NCBI GenBank assembly: GCA_938036845.1
Contig: CALHWA010000012.1
Coordinates: 1 to 6,250, forward strand
Length of the DNA: 6,250 nucleotides
Reading direction: 5' to 3'
Origin: an uncultured Candidatus Saccharibacteria bacterium
GTDB taxonomy: Bacteria > Patescibacteriota > Saccharimonadia > Saccharimonadales > Saccharimonadaceae
Below, piece by piece: positions 1 to 4,868 of this stretch. Position numbers and translations under genes: made by a program. The notes beneath the pieces were generated by a model that was not told the origin of the DNA, did no database searches, and was given only the letters and a program-made list of their open reading frames with translations. Numbering within the stretch: the first letter of the stretch is position 1; the number at the start of each line of letters is the position of its first letter.

Positions 1-5
1 TTATT

Positions 6-34
6 ATTATACTATAAACTTTAATCAGAACATT
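6..34 (-). promoter_or_regulatory. Weak candidate promoter for the next minus-strand gene beyond the left edge
   Basis: On the minus strand a perfect TATAAT lies at 11-6, after the hpf terminator and in an AT-rich stretch. The -35 region at the expected distance is poor (AATGTT-like) and there is no TGn extension. The transcript would begin just outside the window, so no gene can confirm it. The position between a terminator and the window edge is the main support. Confidence 0.25.
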
Positions 35-80
35 TGCAGCGGTAGCTCACTTTTATAGCAGGTTCTAAAATTGAGGCACA

Positions 81-118
81 ACAAAAGACCAACACTCTCC
101 GGAGCATTGGTCTTTTGT
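81..118 (-). terminator. Intrinsic terminator of hpf
   Basis: A perfect 12-bp inverted repeat pairs 81-92 (ACAAAAGACCAA) with 107-118 (TTGGTCTTTTGT). The 14-nt loop contains the small palindrome CTCCGGAG at 97-104. Read on the minus strand, the 3' arm carries a TTTT run and the hairpin begins 15 nt after the hpf stop codon. The symmetry of the arms means it could also stop plus-strand transcription. Confidence 0.8.
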
Positions 119-133
119 AAGTGAAGGCTTTGT

Positions 134-523
134 CTATTCCGCAGGGTGATCCTGCTCGCGCTCGAAGCTGCGTTTGAAGCGAGCGAGGAGGCCACGGCGA
201 CCGAGGTGCGGCAGCTGGTTCTGCTTGTATTTGCGCAGCTGGCCAGCCAGTTTGCGCTCGACAATGTCGGTGGCAGCCAGAACGTTGAGTGTAGAGTCTT
301 TAGCCTTGATGGTTTGGTCTGGCACAGTAATGACCACCTCTACCTCATATTTATTGCCATGCTCGCCATTGATCTCCTCGATGCGCACCATAGCACTGAC
401 GGTCTTGCGAGCGTGGCGCGACACCATGCGGTCGAGCGCACCGATCTTCTTGCGGATGTATTTTTTGGTTGGCTCGTCTGGCGAGTATTTGCCAATACCG
501 GTAATGTCGATGTTTGCGATCAT
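134..523 (-). CDS. hpf: Short-form ribosome hibernation promoting factor (HPF/RaiA family)
   Basis: A 129-aa cytoplasmic protein of the HPF/RaiA/YfiA family, which binds the decoding region of the 30S subunit and silences ribosomes in stasis. The N-terminal 100 residues fit the beta-alpha-beta-beta-beta-alpha fold: MIANIDITGIG (strand 1), the basic helix with KKYIRKKIGALDRM, SAMVRIEEIN (strand 2), NKYEVEVVITVP (strand 3), a strand after KAKD, and a helix with AATDIVERKLAGQLRKYK. Residues 101-129 are a basic then acidic tail (GRRGLLARFKRSF). The C-terminal dimerisation domain of long HPF (about 180-190 aa) is absent, so it probably does not form 100S dimers alone. The ATG at 523 has an AAAGGGGT ribosome binding site at 535-528 and the protein begins as family members usually do. 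It follows the 222-aa gene by 78 nt but has its own candidate promoter, and ends at a strong terminator. Family assignment is firm; activity is inferred. Confidence 0.93.
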   Translation of the reverse strand: MIANIDITGIGKYSPDEPTKKYIRKKIGALDRMVSRHARKTVSAMVRIEEINGEHGNKYEVEVVITVPDQTIKAKDSTLNVLAATDIVERKLAGQLRKYKQNQLPHLGRRGLLARFKRSFEREQDHPAE

Positions 524-566
524 GCTGACCCCTTTCGTGTTAGCAACTTGTGCTTATAGTATAGCA
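524..566 (-). promoter_or_regulatory. hpf promoter (extended -10) and ribosome binding site
   Basis: On the minus strand TGC-TATACT lies at 566-558, a five-of-six -10 box with the TGn extension. No convincing -35 is seen 16-18 nt upstream, as is common for extended -10 promoters. The predicted start near 551 gives a leader of about 28 nt, which contains AAAGGGGT at 535-528, 4 nt before the ATG. Confidence 0.55.
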
Positions 567-601
567 TGGTTGAGGAGAAAACAGGGGTTGTTATGGGCAC
601 A

Positions 602-1270
602 TTATCGACGCGGATAGAGACCTTCAGCTAGTAAGTTCATCCGATAGGCCACCTCTTCTCGTAGCTTTTTAATCTGGTCGAGCAAGGCTTCAGTCTCTTT
701 GCTCTTAGGTGGGGTCTCTATGCGGCAGTGCGCTCCTTCGATGAGATTTATGACATCTTTCAACTCTTGCGCATCAGTCTCTGCGCGCTCCATGTCTTGC
801 TCACCATCTTCATCTACCGACTGAAAAAACGTGTACGGCTCACTGTCGAGCTGATCTGACCGATCTGCCTGGCTGCCATGGATACGCTCAATTTGCCACT
901 GACCATCATGACCATCTTTTGGACGACCAGACTTCGAGCGATACACCACCCAGTCTTTACCATCAGGCGCCATAATAGCGACAGTCGGGCCCCAAACAAC
1001 TGGTAGACTATAGGGCACAACGCCAAATACCGCTATATACTCGCCCTCGCGGCCTGTCAAGAATATCGTACGCTCGGTGGCGTTGGTTTCACCATCTTTG
1101 CTGAGCTCTGGGTTGGTTTGGATACGACGCTCCTGCAAAGCACTCTGCCTCCACCATGCATACTCGAAGGGTCTTTCTGTTAAGATACGGCTGAGCTTTT
1201 CTTGCAGCCGGTCTGCCAATTTTGACGGGTCTTGCCGCTCTCCGTTTGCTGGTGGCTGTTTTTCGTTCAT
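602..1270 (-). CDS. Uncharacterised 222-aa protein
   Basis: I do not recognise this protein. The frame is open further upstream to 1330, but the ATG at 1270 is preferred because AAGGAG lies 6 nt before it; a start at 1330 would also overlap the putative promoter. It has no signal peptide or membrane segment, so it is probably cytoplasmic. Residues 1-50 are polar and likely helical (KLADRLQEKLSRIL). Residues 68-112 look like beta strands around YIAVFGVVPYSLPVVWGPTV and DWVVYRSK. Residues 135-170 are very acidic (DSEP, SVDEDGEQD). Residues 165-215 are a probable helix or coiled coil (ALLDQIKKLREEVAYRMNLL). It stands between the serS operon and hpf, and no terminator is seen before hpf, so read-through is possible. 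The clear start signal, length and ordinary composition support a real gene. Function is unknown. Confidence 0.8.
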   Translation of the reverse strand: MNEKQPPANGERQDPSKLADRLQEKLSRILTERPFEYAWWRQSALQERRIQTNPELSKDGETNATERTIFLTGREGEYIAVFGVVPYSLPVVWGPTVAIMAPDGKDWVVYRSKSGRPKDGHDGQWQIERIHGSQADRSDQLDSEPYTFFQSVDEDGEQDMERAETDAQELKDVINLIEGAHCRIETPPKSKETEALLDQIKKLREEVAYRMNLLAEGLYPRR

Positions 1271-1330
1271 TCTTGCTCCTTTATTGCAATGCTTTCGTCC
1301 TATAGTGCAGTATATTGTGAGTAATGTCAA
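1271..1330 (-). promoter_or_regulatory. Candidate promoter and strong ribosome binding site of the 222-aa gene
   Basis: The Shine-Dalgarno AAGGAG lies 6 nt upstream of the ATG at 1270 and decides the start. Upstream, a perfect TTGACA is at 1330-1325, but the nearest usable -10, TATAGG at 1304-1299, is 20 nt away, longer than the usual 16-18. TATACT at 1314-1309 is too close. The ribosome binding site is firm; the promoter is tentative. Confidence 0.4.
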
Positions 1331-1353
1331 ATGGTCGTGAGCCGAGCTGTGTC

Positions 1354-1392
1354 GCTACGCTACTTTACGTTTGCTGATTGCGGTAGCGTAGC
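1354..1392 (-). repeat. 10-bp inverted repeat spanning the stop codon of the 192-aa gene
   Basis: GCTACGCTAC at 1354-1363 is the perfect reverse complement of GTAGCGTAGC at 1383-1392, and each arm is a tandem duplicate of a 5-mer. The 19-nt loop holds the last codons and the TAA of the 192-aa gene. No U-run follows on either strand, so it is not a standard intrinsic terminator. It could be a U-less terminator or a 3'-end stabilising hairpin of the serS operon mRNA. Confidence 0.5.
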
Positions 1393-1943
1393 AATGTCTG
1401 GTACTTCGCCTCTACCTCAACGGTGTGCGCTGCAAGGCTATTGAGCGCTTCTATCAGGCGGCCAACCCGTCGCAAGCTATCCACCGGGACAAAGCTGCGC
1501 ATAGTTACAGCTGGTGGCTTGTCCTGTCGTTCATTAGGATAAACTGGGGCAAGATGCGCCACATATGGCCGCATTGTCTGGCGATCGACCATGCGGCGAT
1601 ACGCACTTGTTTGGCCCGTTAGCCGATACACGTCAACTGCTTGGCCACCTATACAGCGGTCGGTTGTGCGGTCAACATAGCCAGAAACGATCAGTGTTGT
1701 GTCGCGGAGCGGGTAATCCTCCCTCGCATGTGTACCAACATATTGGGCGGCTCGGTACTCTACTGCAGGCCTATTATGCTGCCGCGCAGGAAGGACATGA
1801 GTTTCTGCCGCCTCCCACTGCGCAGCCCGGGCAAATGCTGCACCGGTGATGTGCCGTACCACCGCTTGGCCAAACCACGCTGCTGCGTACTGCATGGAAG
1901 AGGCAAAATGCTCAACGCGTGGGCCGTTTGCTTCGGATGCCAC
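1365..1943 (-). CDS. Uncharacterised 192-aa protein, third gene of the serS-pyrD operon
   Basis: I do not recognise this protein. It starts with GTG at 1943, the first usable start after the in-frame upstream stop, only 8 nt beyond the pyrD stop, so translation is probably coupled. The GGGGAG ribosome binding site lies inside the pyrD end and is close to the GTG (3 nt). Residues 17-48 look helical (MQYAAAWFGQAVVRHITGAAF), residues 60-150 look beta-rich with many Arg, Tyr and Val (VEYRAAQYVG, TTLIVSGYVDRTTD, AVDVYRLTG), and residues 151-188 look helical (SLRRVGRLIEALNSLAA). No signal peptide or clear membrane segment is visible. The beta-rich centre between helices could be a small binding domain, but no motif supports a function. 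Operon position and a long frame ending at a structured 3' end support a real gene. Confidence 0.75.
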   Translation of the reverse strand: MASEANGPRVEHFASSMQYAAAWFGQAVVRHITGAAFARAAQWEAAETHVLPARQHNRPAVEYRAAQYVGTHAREDYPLRDTTLIVSGYVDRTTDRCIGGQAVDVYRLTGQTSAYRRMVDRQTMRPYVAHLAPVYPNERQDKPPAVTMRSFVPVDSLRRVGRLIEALNSLAAHTVEVEAKYQTLLRYRNQQT

Positions 1944-1951
1944 CAGCTCCC

Positions 1952-3079
1952 CTACTTGCGGTGCGCCGCACCGATTGCTTCGCTAATGGAGACGTAGTCG
2001 TCTCGGTCGAGCAGCTCCACCAAGCCTTCGTTGATATCGCCCACGACCTGTGGCCCTTCAAACATCAGCGCCGTCACCAGCGCCACCAGGCTCGCGCCAG
2101 CCCGAATCTTCTCATACGCATCTTCCGCTGTAAAGACACCACCCACACCAATGATGACAAAGCGGTCACCATATAGTGCATACGTCTTGTGGATAAGCCG
2201 CGTGGTAATGGCCTGAGCTGGCCGGCCACTAAGGCTACCGGGAGTATCGTCGGGCAAGACACTTGGGTCAGTGAGCTTGCTACGGTCTTTGACGAGGTTG
2301 CCGATCGTCAGGCCCGCAACATTATGCTTGTCGATGATGGAGAGGAGCTTGGCAAACTGCGTCCACGTCTTGTCCGTCGGCATCTTGATAAAGACGGGGC
2401 GCGAGAGCTTCAGTTCATCCACCGCAGTGAGGAGTTTCTTGAGGCGAGCGGGTGTGGTAAAGGGCTCACCGCCATAAGCATTGGGGCACGAGATATTAAT
2501 TTCGTACAGTGGTGCGCAACCAGCTTCTTCAAGCTGGCGAAGGCTGTCGCAGTAGTCGGCAATCGCTTGCTTGGGGCGGACTTGCTTGGGGCTGTTCGTC
2601 TTGGCTACGGATACGCTGAGCGGAAAGTCGCGCCAGACCCGTGGTGAGTAGCTGCGAATCTGCTCGATTGCCTTGGCCACGCCGCGATTGGCCAACCCAA
2701 CATTAACGACGATCGACTGCTCACTAGCCAAGCGCCGAAACCACGGCTTGGGGTTGCCCTCACAAGGTGCAGCCGTTACCGAGCCACCAATCTCAAAACC
2801 GCAACCAATTTTCTTCGCCACAGGAGGCAAGTCAAAATCTTTATCCAGCCCAGCAGACAGACCGATGGGATTAACAAAGTTGAGGCCAAGAATAGTCTGC
2901 TCGAGGCGAGGATTCTTGTAGCGCCAACCACTAAGGAGCTGCTCACCCCGGATGGCATGCAGTGCCCGCGCTGTCCAGAGCATCGACTGGTGTGCTGCAT
3001 CGGGCTGCCGCCGAAAAAGAAGCGGCTTGGCAACTTTGGCATAGCCTTTCCGACTCATTTTTCTAATTGTGCGCCCCAT
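1952..3079 (-). CDS. pyrD: Dihydroorotate dehydrogenase, class 2-like (pyrimidine synthesis)
   Basis: FMN enzyme oxidising dihydroorotate to orotate, the fourth step of de novo UMP synthesis. At 375 aa with an N-terminal extension resembling the class 2 membrane-associated helices (KPLLFRRQPDAAHQSMLWTA, 18-37), it fits the quinone-linked type. Family landmarks in order: GLSAGLDKD (73-81, FMN-contacting Lys80), FEIGGSVTAAPCEGNPKP (95-112), VNVGLANRG (125-133), INISCPN (194-200), FIKMPTD (230-236), TIGNLVKDR (258-266), GSLSGRP (281-287), IIGVGG (309-314), GASLVALVTALMFEGP (328-343). Two oddities: the catalytic base position has Cys198, as in class 1, where class 2 normally has Ser; and the substrate loop is one residue shorter than the usual NxxGxxNxG. 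The start at 3079 directly abuts the serS TAG and has AGGGAGGT 7 nt upstream. Identity is firm; the electron acceptor is uncertain. Confidence 0.94.
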   Translation of the reverse strand: MGRTIRKMSRKGYAKVAKPLLFRRQPDAAHQSMLWTARALHAIRGEQLLSGWRYKNPRLEQTILGLNFVNPIGLSAGLDKDFDLPPVAKKIGCGFEIGGSVTAAPCEGNPKPWFRRLASEQSIVVNVGLANRGVAKAIEQIRSYSPRVWRDFPLSVSVAKTNSPKQVRPKQAIADYCDSLRQLEEAGCAPLYEINISCPNAYGGEPFTTPARLKKLLTAVDELKLSRPVFIKMPTDKTWTQFAKLLSIIDKHNVAGLTIGNLVKDRSKLTDPSVLPDDTPGSLSGRPAQAITTRLIHKTYALYGDRFVIIGVGGVFTAEDAYEKIRAGASLVALVTALMFEGPQVVGDINEGLVELLDRDDYVSISEAIGAAHRK

Positions 3080-3094
3080 CTAGAGTACCTCCCT
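3080..3094 (-). promoter_or_regulatory. serS-pyrD junction with embedded ribosome binding site
   Basis: AGGGAGGT at 3094-3087 lies within the last codons of serS, 7 nt before the pyrD ATG. The serS stop and pyrD start are contiguous (TAGATG), so ribosomes finishing serS can reinitiate at once. This fixes the pyrD start at 3079 rather than at Met8. Confidence 0.75.
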
Positions 3095-4324
3095 GTTGTT
3101 CAGATATGGCTGCAGCACCGTTGGCACACGGAGCTGGCCATCTGTTGTTTGATAATTCTCGATAATTGCTACGAGTGCGCGAGCCAAGCTCACTGCTGTG
3201 CCATTGAGGGTGTGTACCACCTGGAGCGAGCCATCAGCCCGGCGGACGCGAATGCCAAGGTTGCGCGCTTGGAAGTCGGTGCAGTTGCTGCAGCTGGTGA
3301 GCTCGCGGTAGGCGCCATCAACGGGCGACCAATACTCGATGTCGTACTTCTTGGCGGCTGGTGCACCGAGGTCTCCCGCCGCGATATTGACCACGTGGTA
3401 TGGCACGCCCAGGCTCTGCCAAATTTCCTCCTCCAGAGCAAGGATCTTCTCATGCATCTGGGCCGACTGCTCGGGCAGGCAGTAGATATACATCTCTAAT
3501 TTGTTGAATTGATGCACCCGGAACAGCCCGCGGCTAAACTTCCCGGCAGCGCCAGCCTCTTTGCGGTAGCAGGGGCTGTAGCCAGCGTAGAGGAGCGGTA
3601 AGTCCTTCTCGCTTAAGATCTCATCGGCATGGAAGCCTGTCAGCGGGGCCTCGGCTGTACCAATAAGCATGGTATCTTCGCCCTCGATGAAGTACTCGTT
3701 ACTCTCTTTATCGCTCTTGGGTGCAAAGCCCGAACCACGCGCCACGCGGCCACTCACCATGTGCGGCACCGTCATGGGGCGGAAGCCTTTGCTCACGAGG
3801 AAATTGAGGGCGTATTGGTAGATGGCATTCTCGAGCAGCATGAGGTCGCCCAGCACATAATAAAACTTCGTGCCAGCCACCTTAGCACCGCGCTCGAAGT
3901 CGAGCCAACCCCGGCTCGTAGCGAAGTCGAGGTGATCTTGCGCCGACTCACGCCGCTCACCCCACTGCTTCATCTCTACACTATCTGCCTCGCCGCCCAG
4001 TGGGACGTCTGGCAGGGTGATATTTGGCACTGCCTCGAGCTGAGTAAAAAAGTTGTTCTCTATGGTGCGCAGCTCCTCTTCCAGCGTTGCAAGCTCGGCT
4101 TTGAGCGCCTTGCCTTTGGCGATGAGTTCTTGGCTGGGTTTGCCGCCCTTCATTTGAGCGGCTGTCTCGTTGCGCGTGGTGCGCACAGCATCCACCCGCT
4201 GCTGGAGCTCCCGGCGCTGATCGTCGCACGCGAGAAGCGCTGCGATGGACACCTCATAGCCCTTATGGCGCGCTGCTGCCTGCACCTCGTCGGCATGCGC
4301 GCGAATATAACGAATATCTAACAT
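3080..4324 (-). CDS. serS: Seryl-tRNA synthetase
   Basis: Class II aminoacyl-tRNA synthetase that charges tRNA-Ser (and tRNA-Sec where present) with serine in the cytoplasm. The 414 aa are close to the usual bacterial length of about 425. Residues 1-110 are the N-terminal tRNA-binding coiled coil, beginning MLDIRYIRAHADEV with a helical hairpin at about 30-97. The catalytic core shows motif 1 near 160-190 (ending FRPMTVPHMV), the serine-binding TAE at 223-225 in GTAEAPLTGFH, motif 2 from CYRKEAG to FRVHQFNKLEMY (252-279, Arg254 and Glu277), the conserved TSCSNCTDFQARNLGIR (343-359), and motif 3 NGTAVSLARALVAIIENYQ (374-392, Arg382). Motif 3 has GTA where many bacteria have GSG. The start is the family-typical MLDI, with a -10 box 6 nt upstream and no ribosome binding site, implying a leaderless mRNA. 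First gene of an operon with pyrD and a 192-aa gene. Confidence 0.97.
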   Translation of the reverse strand: MLDIRYIRAHADEVQAAARHKGYEVSIAALLACDDQRRELQQRVDAVRTTRNETAAQMKGGKPSQELIAKGKALKAELATLEEELRTIENNFFTQLEAVPNITLPDVPLGGEADSVEMKQWGERRESAQDHLDFATSRGWLDFERGAKVAGTKFYYVLGDLMLLENAIYQYALNFLVSKGFRPMTVPHMVSGRVARGSGFAPKSDKESNEYFIEGEDTMLIGTAEAPLTGFHADEILSEKDLPLLYAGYSPCYRKEAGAAGKFSRGLFRVHQFNKLEMYIYCLPEQSAQMHEKILALEEEIWQSLGVPYHVVNIAAGDLGAPAAKKYDIEYWSPVDGAYRELTSCSNCTDFQARNLGIRVRRADGSLQVVHTLNGTAVSLARALVAIIENYQTTDGQLRVPTVLQPYLNNREVL

Positions 4325-4330
4325 AACTAT

Positions 4331-4339
4331 ATTATATCA
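4331..4339 (-). promoter_or_regulatory. serS promoter: extended -10 placed for a leaderless transcript
   Basis: On the minus strand TGA-TATAAT occupies 4339-4331, a perfect -10 with TGn extension. Only 6 nt separate it from the serS ATG, so the usual start, 7 nt after the box, falls on the A of ATG at 4324. The -35 at 16-18 nt spacing is poor (TTACGC at 16 nt); a good TTGCCA at 4364-4359 is 22 nt away, too far. Confidence 0.65.
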
Positions 4340-4340
4340 G

Positions 4341-4511
4341 ATACCACGCCAAGCGTAATGGCAATTTGTTCGATAAAACTTCCGGACGATCCGCCTGCCC
4401 AGTCGGGGTATCATTGGGCACCATTCCCTGCCAGCTCACCTCTTATTTTTTGGCCTCACCCCCTACTCGCAAGCGTACTATCGGCTGGTATTTCTGGCTA
4501 TTTATCTAAGC
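4341..4511. other. Unassigned intergenic stretch between the collagen-like gene and serS, with two small inverted repeats
   Basis: No supported gene lies here. Two adjacent inverted repeats are visible: CGGA/TCCG at 4383-4386 and 4390-4393, and TGCCCA/TGGGCA at 4396-4401 and 4415-4420. A T-run follows on the plus strand near 4442-4451. The stretch lies upstream of the serS promoter, so with a leaderless serS mRNA it would not be part of the leader. It may be spacer, a protein binding region or an unrecognised small RNA. No T-box signature was seen. Confidence 0.3.
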
Positions 4512-4540
4512 ACAGAACCAGCTATGATAGCTGGTTCTGT
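4512..4540 (-). terminator. Strong hairpin, probable terminator of the collagen-like gene
   Basis: A perfect 13-bp stem pairs ACAGAACCAGCTA (4512-4524) with TAGCTGGTTCTGT (4528-4540) around a 3-nt loop. It begins 25 nt after the stop at 4566 and precedes the serS promoter. Neither strand has a proper U-tract afterwards, so it is an atypical terminator; it may instead protect the 3' end. Its arms resemble those of the hpf terminator (ACA...CCA / TGG...TGT). Confidence 0.6.
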
Positions 4541-4565
4541 AGAGGCTGGTAGTGAGCTGCCGAGC

Positions 4566-4868
4566 TTAGTCTGATATCTTAACGATGCTGAGGCTTGCAT
4601 CGGTGATATTCGCGTCTTGGCCAGCCGAGTAGATGACAAGCTTGAGCGGCGTCCCGGCCGTTACTCGCATCAGGCGAGTGTATGGCATAGTAAAGCGGTA
4701 GCCGTGTTGGTTGTTACTCCACACCCCTTCTGGGGTATCGCGGGCTGTGTCGTTGACAGCCTGGTATACACCACGGGCCGACGATGTATCGTTCAGGCGA
4801 ATCCGCGATTGGATGAGGTAGACTTGGTACAATGTACGATTTGCTCCCGGCATCCCACGACCCGCCAC
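4566..4868 (-). CDS. Out-of-frame C-terminal half of the collagen-like protein's jelly-roll domain
   Basis: A 100-codon frame shifted by one base relative to the collagen-like gene. It probably does not start as an independent gene: the first 11 or 12 residues (MAGRGMPGANR) are an out-of-frame reading of the upstream gene, and no ribosome binding site is apparent. From about 4832 (LYQVYLIQSRIRLND) it reads like the remaining strands of a C1q/TNF-type jelly roll: YQVYLIQSRIRL, GYRFTMPYTRLMRVTAGTPL, KLVIYSAG, ITDASLSIVKISD at the C-terminus. GlyLeuTyr-like entry to such a strand normally follows a 'FxxP..G' segment, and the upstream frame ends usefully at YIVP. Together they form one domain of about 150 residues. 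It is best regarded as the detached 3' part of the gene that begins at 6096, so one gene 6096-4566 with a frameshift. The hairpin at 4512-4540 follows this stop, not the one at 4714, which supports 4566 as the ancestral gene end. Confidence 0.7.
   Translation of the reverse strand: MAGRGMPGANRTLYQVYLIQSRIRLNDTSSARGVYQAVNDTARDTPEGVWSNNQHGYRFTMPYTRLMRVTAGTPLKLVIYSAGQDANITDASLSIVKISD

Noticed and set aside
1271..1330. Earlier start at 1330 for the 222-aa gene, giving 242 residues
   Set aside because: The ATG at 1270 has AAGGAG at ideal spacing. The 20 extra residues overlap the likely promoter and no ribosome binding site was seen for the upstream start.
4380..4395. Resemblance to the SRP RNA tip (GTCCGGAAG on the minus strand)
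   Set aside because: The flanking bases do not pair as in the SRP tip and the conserved sequence after GGAAG is absent.
4325..4511. T-box or other riboswitch ahead of serS
   Set aside because: No T-box sequence or antiterminator is seen, and the promoter lies only 6 nt from the start codon, leaving no leader.
4358..4552. Plus-strand 64-codon frame in the gap between serS and the collagen-like gene
   Set aside because: No ribosome binding site, no recognisable protein, and it runs through the strong hairpin at 4512-4540.
4820..4868. Programmed ribosomal frameshift joining the two halves of the jelly roll
   Set aside because: No slippery heptamer, no stop codon at the shift and no stimulatory structure recognised. 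The missing xx-Gly core also suggests lost bases rather than a frame change alone.
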